NCBI RefSeq assembly: GCF_964340395.1
Contig: NC_135551.1
Span: 15,586,003-15,650,002 of the forward strand
Length of the DNA: 64,000 nucleotides
Source: Glandiceps talaboti
Taxonomy: Eukaryota > Hemichordata > Enteropneusta > Spengelidae
Direction of reading: 5' to 3'
The notes beneath the pieces were generated by a model. It searched no databases. It was not told the origin of the DNA and saw nothing but the letters and a program-made list of their open reading frames with translations. This document shows positions 27,301-39,400 of the stretch, in pieces; within the stretch, counting starts at the first letter, position 1; each line of letters begins with the position of its first letter. The position numbers and the translations under genes are program-made.

Positions 27301-28632
27301 AAGCAAAGAAAACCATCTCTGATAGAAGTCAACAATGCATAGACAACAAAGTTTACCCGTTCCACCTCCTTTGAAGCTAACTGTAATAACATTGACAGGT
27401 TTTGTAGTCTCAAGACGTGACATCTGTCACGGAACACGGACACTGACTATCAGGCAATTTCAAACCAAAATCTTTTGAACAAAAATGCTTGTTTTTCTGT
27501 AACTTTTTTTCGCATTTTAACTTTATTTTCGACCAAAATCAAAGAAATAAGTTCGTTTAATGACTTCCCGCCAAAAATTAGGTTGAAAATGATTCATTTT
27601 ACAAAAATGAGGAAAAAAATGTTTTCACATTTCTGCCGAACATGTGTAGTGCGGAGGGGTTAAAGGTCTCCATATTGTGACGACCAAACAAAGCAATCCC
27701 GGGCTGAAAAAGGCGGCGGGACGATGCGCATGTCCACATGGGATTCTTCTATTGAAAAAAACGTTGTCTTTGTGAAACAGTTGCAGAAAGTTCATTTAAA
27801 GCCAAGTGTTGCATTATTTTTCACTTTTTTGTTGAAATTCTACACCAGTTGGGTAAATACGTACCTTGTTCTAGTTCCCATTGCTATTATTGGGTGGTCA
27901 GATGTAAACTGCCATTATTCGATGGTATGGTCACCAGAGTTTACGAAAATGACGATCGGATGTCAGTCGAACGCGTAATTTTGTACCTTCGTAAAATCAA
28001 ACGTGTCAGTCTTTCCTCACGTCGCTATTCCCACTTTTATAATTTATGTTTCATATTTTAGGTTTTTGGAGAGAAAAATTCTGTGTGTGCATAACGAAAA
28101 TGGGTTTACGAATATCAAGTTTCAAATACTTCTATAAAAATACGAGCAGTTGTAGGGAGGGAGGTGGTCGTCTCCTTTTTACCGCAACATTCCAAAATTT
28201 TGAAATAAAAAGTGAAGAAATACATAGTAAATGAACCAAATTTAGACTCATTTTGCATAAAATGTATAAAAATGAACATTTTGGATGCCTTTGAACCAAA
28301 ATCTCCCAGAACTTCGTTTTCAATGTCAGTAAAAGTAACGATGAAAGTTTTGAAGTGTTCTAGACGTCCGTCGTCAAAGTGACAAGGTTTTGTGATAGGG
28401 TCATAGGAATTCCTGGTGTGCAGTCTGAATTTTTGCGACCATCTTTTAGTAATCATCGATGCTAGAATTGAAAACAGTTGATGACAAGAGGACGTATCGG
28501 ATTTGTATTTCTCTTGTCATCAATTCCTTCATTCTGTACAAGACTGCATTCTACACTATTGCAAAGGGCACTATGGTAAAAGTTGGATTTATTACAGTGG
28601 AAAGACTTTACGATTTGAAGTGTCAATTGTTC
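21330..28632. other. non-coding stretch, no gene supported
   Basis: About 7.3 kb of AT-rich DNA. Short ORFs (60-113 codons) show no known motifs and no consistent splice framework. A short CA tract lies at 24,747-24,762 and a G run near 23,808. No RNA gene seen. Confidence 0.4.

Positions 28633-28729
<97 letters not shown>
28633..28729. repeat. (CTAT)n microsatellite
   Basis: About 97 bp of uninterrupted CTAT. Confidence 0.97.
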
Positions 28730-28852
28730 ATACAAAAGGATATGTACTACTTACATGACTTGTATATACATATACTTATATGTGACGATATTCATTGAAA
28801 CACACACAGGCACACATTATATATAAAGACACGTTAAAAAATCCCACAAGCG

Positions 28853-28916
28853 CATACATACATACATACATACATACATACATACATACATACATACATA
28901 CATACATACATACATT
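28853..28916. repeat. (CATA)n microsatellite
   Basis: About 64 bp of CATA repeat. Confidence 0.95.
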
Positions 28917-29005
28917 GCATGTACAAAATGGGAAGAGGGAGAAAGAGACAAGGAGCAACAGAAATATGGACACACACATATGGGAATGGGGGAGGGTTGT
29001 GTACT

Positions 29006-29344
<339 letters not shown>

Positions 29345-29753
29345 GGAGATTCAAATGATGGAAATCATGTTATTTACAAGTTTATCTAGAGAACGAGAGA
29401 AATGTGAAAAAGAGGAGAAAATAACGACTAAATTAATAATTTGTTTTGTCTTCTTCACAACAATCTAATAAAATCAAGAATTCGTTTTTATCGTAGTTTT
29501 GCAAGTGATGACGTCTTCGTACAAATGTAGACTGAGATTCGTTGTCAGGACTTCGTTCAATTCTGTAGAAACATCTGACCTAAAGTAAATATTACACAGT
29601 GAACGTATTACTGTACAAACTCAGTCGCGTTTTCAAGAAAAAGTTTTCTACATTTATGAATAGATCTATACACGTATGTGTTCCTTATTGTAAGGTTACA
29701 TTGAACACAACAAAGTTTAAAGTAACAAGTGTTTGTTAATATTTATGAAGACA

Positions 29754-29756
<3 letters not shown>

Positions 29757-29843
<87 letters not shown>
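29757..29843. repeat. (TC)n dinucleotide microsatellite
   Basis: About 87 bp of TC with one interruption near the right end. Confidence 0.96.
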
Positions 29844-29844
<1 letters not shown>

Positions 29845-32800
29845 CACGTTTCACTCATACTATAGACTGGAGGGAAGTAAATAGCTTCCAATCCTAGACG
29901 CCGTTGTCCGACTATTTTACAAGATCTCACCGTAGGTCAGTGGTCTCAAATCTTTAGGACGAATACCATGATAATTCCGACTGATATCTGTCTTTTTATC
30001 GACATTTTTTGACAATAGATCACTTTTAGGCTACACCTACCCCTTCTATATATTAATTTAGTCGTACAAACAAATCAGATTCACTTTAATTAACATTGTA
30101 TTTCTTGAAGCAGTCATTTCCCGATATTGCATAAACTTGATTTTGCATGGAAAATAATATTGGTGAATGAATATTCGATCCAATACATTTATCCATAACC
30201 TGTATATACAGAATGCAAACGTCATGGTCAGAACAAAACATCAAAAATTGGCCTTCAAACATTTTTTTCAGAGGAAACAGTGAAACGTTATTTCATCAAA
30301 TGCAGTGAATTTTAACAGAACTGAGAATTTGCGCGAAAGTTCTTGTCAGATGTATTCTGGAGTCAATTTTATGGAATTTTATAACCCATATTCTTTGCCA
30401 TTTCTAGACAGGTTATTAACTTAAACATATGTTTAATCTTCTTTTAAACCAAGGCAATACTATTTTTTTTATTTGTATGCTAAACTTTGTTTGATTTGCC
30501 CAGGTACCAACGTGGCAGTACAAAGACAGAGACATCACGTGTGTTGAAATTAACATGTTCCAAAATAATGTACATTTCGTTTAGACATATATAGATACTG
30601 GGTATGCTATTCACATCTAATGTCCAGGGTTCACGTTTAAAGACGAGAAATTACACCTCCGCGACTCGATCGTTCCCCGACAAAATATAAACGTCGCTCG
30701 GTACATTTCATGGTTGTGTTGATACAGTTTGTCAAGATTTTCGAGAACGGAAATCGTTCACGCCAACGCTAAATAACATTAACAATTACAGACTTTTCTA
30801 GTCGCTATGGAGTTTAGAATTTGATGATAGTCATCGCATAAAACCATTTCGGTGGTTTGTAATTGGTTTAAAAAAACCAACAAAATGACCATTAATGTAT
30901 TTATGTGAAGAAAGTGAAGTGGTAGACATTATGTCGGGAAAGACCTAAACTCTTGGGTAGTGGTGGCGAGGTATATGCCATGGCATTCAGGGAGAAAAGA
31001 CACATTTTAGTATAATAGAGCGATCAAGAGAAATAAAACGAATCTCTCATGACATGTCCAAAGGTATTTCACACATTATAACTAAATCTAAACAGAAGTC
31101 TCGTCAGAAAATTAATGCTCTACAATCTACTATTCTAGCTGAAAAAAAGAACGAATTTGTAGCTAACCATAATATTTGTTGATTCGCCATTCTCTGTAAA
31201 TTTGTTTGCACAACTTGTAGGAAGACAAATTACAAAAATCAAATCTCAAAACTATCATAATAAACACGGCAAATAAAAATGACTTCCAAAGCGATCATAA
31301 AAGACAAGTAAACATAAATAAGAGGAAGCAAATACCAGTTCACTGTTTTCCCCGTCAAAGCGCCTAGCGCAGTTCAGATCTAATTTTATTTTATTTTATT
31401 TCATTTTTTAAACTAAAAGTCTTTCGGGTTTTTTTTCTTGTGTGATAAATTTTAAACATTTCTGCGTGGAGAACGAAAGTCGTCAAATTAAATATCAAAA
31501 TCTTGTTTTTTTCTGATAATAATTAATTCTACAGTTGAAGAGTAAAAGTCATCGTCTGTTGCTCACAGAACGAAATGGAGCTCATTGCCATTTTCAGAAC
31601 CTTGACTACCGAGAGTCTAGATAGAGGAAAAGAAATGCAGTACGTCGCAATAATTGTCATTGTACTGGCACTAACAGTCGCTGAAATATCTAAACTAACG
31701 AAAAATCAACACTTAGAAATTATAAATCAAAGGAAAGATCGCAAAGTACGTTACCTTTATGTGTTTACCGCGATGTCGCCTGACTTCTTTTTTCAGTCTG
31801 TTCCTGCCGACTTGAGCAACCACAACTCGATTGGTTGGTAGAAAATTGCCATTCTCGCCACACAGCGCCCTCAGCGTCACCGCGAATGATAAAACAAAGA
31901 ATCTCTTTTCAATGACCACCTGTCAACGTTAATTTACTTACTTATGTCATGTAAAGACGGATTTTAGTTCATTTCGGGTTTGAGTCCTTGAAACAGAACT
32001 ACAGTCAATTTACTTTTTACATTAATCTGTATGAAATCAAAGTTTTATATCTTCTGTCTTCATTCGAAAACGTCTAACCGTTGATGGCGCTATTAAGAAA
32101 AATAGGCAGCATCATCCTCGCCGGACATATTACAATATAGTTCAATATATCATCCTCGCCATGTTACAACGACATTCCAAACTGGAGAACTTCAATGTCA
32201 AAGTGGTCAATTTACTCCAGAGAAGCGCACGTCACCGGTTTGTCAGCCATTTTGCCTATTCATCATTCGCAGTAGCATATGACAAAATGTTCAAAGAACA
32301 CGATCATCCGTCCTTTACAAGAACGAAGAAGAAATCTAAAATTTCGACTCAAACTCTTGTTCAAAGTAACTGACTGCCTGATATCGGCTACACATCATGA
32401 CACAGCATATCTCATACTACAAAGATCCAAGCGAACAATCAAAAGCAACTAAACCGCGAACTTTGCAGATTACCAACAGAGTAACTCTATGGAAAAGTAC
32501 ACAACAAATAACTTTTTCCTCACTCATGTACAGACATTCACACGAAATCACTCTTTCCAAGAACAAACTAGACAATAATTTCATTACATCTGGATCGATG
32601 GGTACTGCGGCATCCATACAGTGCGACTTTAGAAGTAATTCGCCCTCCTCTTCCGTTGATTCTATACCAGAGATATGACGTATACTGATGAATTCAGAAA
32701 TGTTCAACAGGACAAATTCACTTTATTGTATTGAAAACATACAATATAGTTGGCGTTCAACTTGAAAGTGACAACAATCACAACTATAACAATTGTAAAG

Positions 32801-33019
32801 TTATCTTAAAGTATACTCCATTTATTTCATTACAGATATATTCTGCACTGATGGACTAAACAACGCAACTTACTGTCAGACAGATTGGGAACATGTGTTT
32901 CAAATGCAGGTAAACATGACACCCTTCCAAGAGTGTCCGTTTGCTTGGAATCGCCTAGGGCCTATTATTATAAACTCCACCGCGCTGTGACCTTTCACAA
33001 TTAACGTGTCTACAGATTT

Positions 33020-33020
<1 letters not shown>
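29844..33020. other. mostly non-coding; weak candidate ORFs on the plus strand
   Basis: No gene is established. Three plus-strand ORFs at 31,575-31,841, 32,161-32,373 and 32,397-32,678 lie in a slightly less AT-rich patch. The first has a hydrophobic stretch (MQYVAIIVIVLALTVAEISK) that could be a signal peptide, followed by a possible donor (CGCAAA|GTACGT). No homology is recognised and the frames do not join convincingly. Confidence 0.25.
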
Positions 33021-33113
<93 letters not shown>

Positions 33114-33160
33114 TAACAGCAACAACAAGAACAACAACAACAATAACAACATTATTTTAG
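33021..33160. repeat. trinucleotide repeat (CAA)n switching to (CGA)n
   Basis: Tandem CAA units (33,025-33,075) change abruptly to CGA units (33,076-33,112), then return to degenerate CAA. Confidence 0.95.
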
Positions 33161-34463
33161 CAACCTAAAGATCTATAAAGGAAAGAAAATCCAATATTTT
33201 GTGAATTAATGACTCGAAACATAGATATAGAAACAGTCTAAGGTGTAAAATGTACAGGTAATCTATAAAATTAAACTTATTATCTTGATAACTCGTCTTA
33301 AATTTGTTTTTCCTACCATGGCTAATATTTCAAGACACTTTGCAAAGAAACATCACACCCCAGGAAATCATACAGCTATCACAAATTTTAAAATTACAGA
33401 AAAATAGTGTACATTAACATTGAACTATTGAGAATTGAGAGACTATTGTCGATGGTTCAACGTTTCCTTGGTCAAGAATCATAGTTTATGGAAATCATAG
33501 TATATTTTTAACATGGGTACCAGTCTGTATCATCTCAGTAATGTTATAAGGAAGAAGATGTTTCTAACAGTATTATCTCTCATAGTATAATAAATAATTC
33601 CGTCCATATCTAACGCTGTGGTCAGGATTTACAGTGTGTGTGTGGGGGGGGGGGGGCGGTTGTGGGGAAATTAGGAGGGGGCATGGAATATTATGCGGTG
33701 AGAGAGGGGATGCTCAAAAAAATTGAAGCGCAAAATGGGGTAGACAGTGAATTAGTATGTATGACTGAGACACAGGCAGATAATATCACTGACGAGTAAA
33801 ATTAATTCACTCAACAAAATAAAACATCAAAAACAGTAGTTTTTTTACCTTACACAATTTGTTGTGGTGGAGGGGGGGGGGGTGCGAACAATTCTTGTTA
33901 GGTGGCATATCAATTTTTGAGACTGTGAAGGGAAAAAAATTGGCTAAAATAATTTCTCCCAGTCGCTCCCATTGCTATTGTGACTGCAGTCTGAAACCCA
34001 TTACTACTGTACACTGGAATTTGAGTTTCATTATTCAGTCATAGAGGGCGCTATTTGTTGGTATCGCAACTCCGTGGACTAACAAAGACAAGTGTCGCTG
34101 GTTGGTCTAGGTAATCTTAATGATCATATATGAGTAAATTCATTAGGTCTTACATTGTGTAAATTACACTGTACATAACATATTAGTACGTATGGATGTG
34201 TGAGGTGATGTCATACAGTAGCAGCTGTTTGAATATAATATTTACATATTAAGATCTGTTTGCATGTACTCGCTGACTAAACAACAAATCAATGCCAAAC
34301 TCTATGATGACAGTCCAGTGCTGGAATCATAAACTGTAAATATAGGTATGGATTGCACTCTGATAGTCTATGCTACATGTATACCAGGGATTTAAGAAGA
34401 ACATGGTGACCAAAGGGTGTATTTTATAGACTAAGTGGTCTACATTTAGGCAAGTCACAACTC
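33161..34463. other. non-coding stretch
   Basis: No gene or RNA recognised. Two poly-G-rich tracts near 33,640-33,660 and 33,870-33,883 are simple runs. Confidence 0.4.
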
Positions 34464-34733
34464 ATGTATGTATGTATGTATGTATGTATGTATGTATGTA
34501 TGTATGTATGTATGTATGTATGCATGCATGCATGTATGTATGCACGCATGCATGCCTGTCTGTATGTATGTATGTATGTATGTATGTATGTATGCATGCA
34601 TGTATGTATGCACGCATGCCTGTCTGTGTCTGTATGCATGTATGTATGTATGTATGTATGTATGTATGTATGTATGTGTGTGTACGTATGTATGTGTGTG
34701 TATGTATGTATGTCTGTCTGTCTGTCTGTATGT
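34464..34733. repeat. (TATG)n array with CATG and CTGT variants
   Basis: About 270 bp of TATG tetranucleotides interrupted by GCATGCATGCATG blocks and a terminal CTGT run. ORFs on both strands are repeat translations. Confidence 0.97.
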
Positions 34734-35195
34734 TTGTAACAATGAGTGTGTGCATGCAAACCTCTGTCATGTGGTGTGTCTATTTTGGTAAGATTTCAAT
34801 ATAAGTATGAATATTCAAATCAGTACATATTTACAAATACTGCTGACTGTATATATTATACATGTAAATTGTGTGTATGTATTTGTGAAAGTAGTTCTCT
34901 TATATGATACTTAAGTAATCTAGTCTTGATCTTTGGTTATGATGCTTTATAGTGCAAAACACACTTGTACAATATGTGCTGATGTGATGTGATATTTATT
35001 TTCTTTTCCTTCTGTCATGACAATCTGTTCACATATTAATAAAATGATTTTCAAATACTTGAAGTTTGTATAAACTTGCCATTATTTCAGTTATTTTCAT
35101 AATTCTGTTTTGAGCTCATACAACTATATATACCAAATAACTTATGTGACTTTTAGTTTATGTTACTTGATTGAATGTGGCTCTTGTTAAACATG

Positions 35196-35541
35196 CTAAT
35201 AACTCCCCTATATATTGATGACAAATGAGTATTTATTTGGGATTTATAATGCATAAAACAATTCTACTATGTTTTTTTTATACTTGAAAAAATGTAAAAG
35301 AACATATATGAAATCATTTTGTGTAACTCAATAATTTTATAAAACATTAAAGCTGTTTAAAATATTTGTTAATGTACGTACATTAGCAAACTTTTACACT
35401 TTTTGTATCTTATTGAGTTACAAACAAGGATGGCGTTTCACATTGTTGTTTTTTTTCAGTAGGAAAACACAGTACAGTTGCCTGAAGAATTACAAATCCA
35501 AAATAAATACCCAGTCGTCAGCTATATGGCCACTTTAATGT
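35196..35541. mobile_element. foldback (MITE-like) repeat, copy 1 of a two-copy family
   Basis: The two ends are diverged inverted copies: the right part holds ACAAATCCAAAATAAATACC and the left part its approximate reverse complement (GTATTTATTTGGGATTTATA). An inner inverted pair centres on TGAGTTACA (35,430-35,445) and TGTAACTCA (35,322-35,330). The same right-end string (AATCCAAAATAAA... TATGGCCACT) recurs at 51.96-52.01 kb, so this is a dispersed family. Non-autonomous DNA transposon is the likeliest class. No coding capacity. Confidence 0.6.
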
Positions 35542-35791
35542 TTTCTTTCATTGAATGAGAAAATAGTCATGCAGGAAAGTTTTGTTACTACTTGGTTCGT
35601 CTTCTTGGTGACAAGGCTGTTCAATATGTAACTTGTATTTTCCTCAACTAGCCAATATAAATTTGGGGACTACATACATATACTTCCATTGAAAACTGTA
35701 ATTGGTTGATTGGTCAGGAATATGGCCTTCATCATTTTAATCACACTCGATCAATGACACTGACATACTGAAAATGCAAATCAACTCACAC

Positions 35792-35821
35792 CATTTAATT
35801 AATTAATTAATTAATTAATTA
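35792..35821. repeat. (AATT)n tract
   Basis: About seven AATT units downstream of the MRPS15 stop codon. Confidence 0.85.
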
Positions 35822-35832
35822 AGAACATGTGT

Positions 35833-35838
35833 TTTATT
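35833..35838 (-). terminator. candidate poly(A) signal of MRPS15
   Basis: TTTATT on the plus strand reads AATAAA on the gene strand, about 280 nt past the stop codon at 36,119. Other AT-rich hexamers nearby could serve instead. Confidence 0.3.
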
Positions 35839-36118
35839 GATTGGTATACCACATACATTTAAATGACTACATCACAAGGTGTCTAGAAACCTTTCCTCTT
35901 AGATGAGTATTTCAAAAAGGGTCCCTTCCTAAAGTTTGAAATTTGGGGCTGTAACTGAAATTTGTAGTCTCCTAAAACACCCCCCCCCCCCATACTTGAT
36001 CAAATTGACAAGTCCACAATAAAACAAACAATAGGACCAGACCAAATGTGGAAGAAATAGGGTAGATCAAATATCTGAATACAAAACAAACTCAAAAGTC
36101 AACATTTTCATTTAAACA

Positions 36119-36409
36119 TCATGATTTCTTCTCCATCTGTTCTTTTTCTTCAGCATCTGCATCATCAATTTTTTGTTTGAAATATTCATAAAGTGCTTTC
36201 TTTCTGTCAAAGTATGCTTTCCTTGTTACAGATCTCTCTTCTAGTTGTCGTTTTGTTACTCTAATAATCTGTATAGGGGGTACCGAGTATTGAATCCCTA
36301 GTTCTTCAAGTAGCCATTTAAATCTATCGTAGTTATTTCTTCTAAGGTAACCCAGTAGTTGGTTTCGTCTGTCAATCATTATATATAATCTCCTCTTATT
36401 CACTTTATC
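36119..36409 (-). CDS. MRPS15: MRPS15 exon 7 (S15 core and C-terminus)
   Basis: Acceptor TTTTCAG|GATAAAGTG, phase 0. It encodes DKVNKRRLYIMIDRRNQLLG through LEELGIQYSVPPIQIIR and a charged tail ending EKEQMEKKS and stop. This is the most conserved part of S15 (rRNA-binding helices). Confidence 0.95.
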   Translation of the reverse strand, partial: DKVNKRRLYIMIDRRNQLLGYLRRNNYDRFKWLLEELGIQYSVPPIQIIRVTKRQLEERSVTRKAYFDRKKALYEYFKQKIDDADAEEKEQMEKKS

Positions 36410-39400
36410 CTGAAAACAATAGGATGTAAGTTATTAGCATAATTTAATTGTTATGCTAATCATTGAAATCAGTGTTATCGACATCAGTATAATGATATTA
36501 TGTAATCCATAATCAATTTTTGCAAAATTCTTCACCAGCATCACTGTAATGTTTACATGTATGTATCATTGGTATCAACATCAACACATAATGACATCGT
36601 AACTTTTTCTGTAACACACACACACACACAGACAAACAGACAGACAGACAGACACAGTTTTGATACCTTTTTCTAATCAAAATAAACACATGCACACAAA
36701 TTCAAACACACATAAACTTATTCAGATAAAATGTCTTTAGTCCACAAAAGTTGAAAATATCTGACATTTCAGGATTACATGTACTGGGAGTAACCCTCTA
36801 AAGAGTCTACAAAGCTTTACACTACTGAAATGCATCACAATACTGAAATGGTGGGATAATATAATATCTGATGACTGATAATAGATGTATTATCACTATA
36901 TATCACTGTGTGCATTGTTAGGTAAGTGTGTATGGATTAACACCATCAACGGTTATCAATGGTTATGAATGTAATAATTCTATGCAAGTTAAACTGTGTG
37001 GTATTAGCTATATTAATGTAGTATATATGATGAAAGCTGTAGACACAGCTTACTAAAACTGTTTGCATTCGAAATTGAAAAGTTTTATAATATATTAATA
37101 TGAATTGAATATTTCATTAAAATTAAGATCTTAGGAATCCAGTATGACAAGCATATATACATGTACATATTGTTCCAGACTTTGAAATAGTTACTGTGTA
37201 CCTATGCTGGGAATAATTGTGATTCTATGGAGACAGATTACTTACCTTCTTATTTTCTTTCATATGTTCTGCTAAGTTCCTTATCTTTACTGTTAGGATT
37301 GCAACTGTAGAAAAATACAGAAGAATAGGTTACTGTTAATATATCATAGATGTCGCCTAAAAACATAAGTATAGCATTCCAGAAAAGTCATTGTAAATCC
37401 AGGTTTATGACATAAATACATACAAATCTTCACCTGTCACTATGTGATGTCAAACTGGGCAGATCAAAAACCTAAATCACCATGTTCTACGGAACTTTTT
37501 CTCCAAACTGTTACTTGTTCCTGCCATTCTATGCTATGATGAATTGAATTGAATTGAATTGAAATTTATTTCACCAGAACTTATACAGATTATACAGATA
37601 TTGAATAAATATATAGAAATGAAAGAGAGAAAAAAATACAACGTCTAGGGACAAAATAAAATTCTGGTGAGGACCAAGGACAGTAGTTCTTTCTGAACTA
37701 ATCGAGGCCCAAGGCCCTGACTGACATGCTTAATATAATGTATTGCTGGTTACACTGTTATAAAAATAAATATATACATAACAAATGTTCTTTATATACA
37801 CACGCATCACACTCACTCATAGAAAAAACAAACCAATCATACATTCATACACACACTAAATATTAATAAACTAAAGTTGTACAAATTTTACAAATCACTG
37901 CTGTCACAAATAAATAAATGGGCTATATACATGTATATGGAATGTCACTAACTGAATAAAAACTGTTTTAATTCAGACTTAAATTTTTCCCGACTGTGAA
38001 GCGATTTAATTGGTAGGGGTACTGCGTTCCATGCCTTGACTGCTGCGTAGTTAAAATTATACTGAGTTTGTGTCAAGTTGGCCTTAGGGATTGGTAAATT
38101 TGCATTGGATCTTGCTTTGGTTGGATAGTTATGGGTCAAATGAACTTCGAAGTAATGCTCAAGATTGTGAATATAGCGATTGTGTATTAAATCGAAGATG
38201 AAAATGCAAGTTTGAAGACTACAGAGTTTGTAAATATCAAGAATTTTAAGTTGATGAAAGAGAGGAGTAGAATGGGCATGGTAATCTGAGAAAGTTATGA
38301 AGCGGACAAGCTTTTTTTGTAGACGAAGGAGGGGGTGTAGTGCTGTTGGGAAGGTGTTTCCCCACACTTCCACGCAATAGCTAAGATGAGGTAGAATTAA
38401 AGTGTTGTAAAGGAGTATGAGAACAGATCTTGGCACATAGTGACGAATACGAGAAATGATTCCAACCTTAGGATTGATTACGTTACACACTTTTTCGATA
38501 TGAGACTTCCAATTTAGGAAGGAATCGATTGAGACACCTAGATATATTGCTGATGATACTCTTTCAATAGGTTTGTTTCCAATATAAAGGCGACCTTCAA
38601 AGTTGAGAATTTTCCGGGGCGTTTTTATAAGCATATACCGGAGTTTTCCGAAAACAAGCCCATCCGTAAAGTCGTCCATGGGCGATTATTTGGCGAGTGG
38701 GCGTCTATTTGGTTTTTCAGATTCACTACAGCAAGAATTTTGCCTTGTTATATTGGTAACGTTAGTTTTTATTTAGTTCGAATGTTCAGTTGAAAAAACC
38801 ATAAACTTAGAGTGCCAATAAAAAATGGACGTTTTTTCCACGAGAAGAATGTGACCGTGAAGGTAGGTACAGACACTTTTGTGCTGACATCGATCATCAA
38901 GCCGGCAGATGACTCAGGATGATCCGCAGACGTCACTGTCAATGACACACTGCGTCTAAAAATAGGTCAGGGTAATTTGCATGTTACATTACGAGTGGGA
39001 ACACAAAGTGAATTTAACATAAAGTGAGAGTTGATGTAATGTGTAATGTCATGTATAAATGAGTTCATGGAGATTTACAGCATGGATTGAGTGGGGATGG
39101 TTTGTTTGGTAGTTTTTTGTCTCCAAGGGAAAAAATACTTTTAATTTCCCAATCATAAAACGATCGTACAGTGATGACAGACAACAAAATGCTGGCCGGT
39201 GGCTCGGTAATGGTAGTTCTCTTTTTGGAGTATGTGGTGGCCCTGAAAAGGGCCGTTTGGTTTGAGTTTCAACATGTTAAATATGAGGGTACCACACTTA
39301 CTCGGTAATAGTGTAGTCAAGTGCAGTACAACGGAGGATTTTTCGTACTGTGACTTCTTTACTCTCGGATAGGTAAAACCCAAGATTGCAAATCTGGGCA

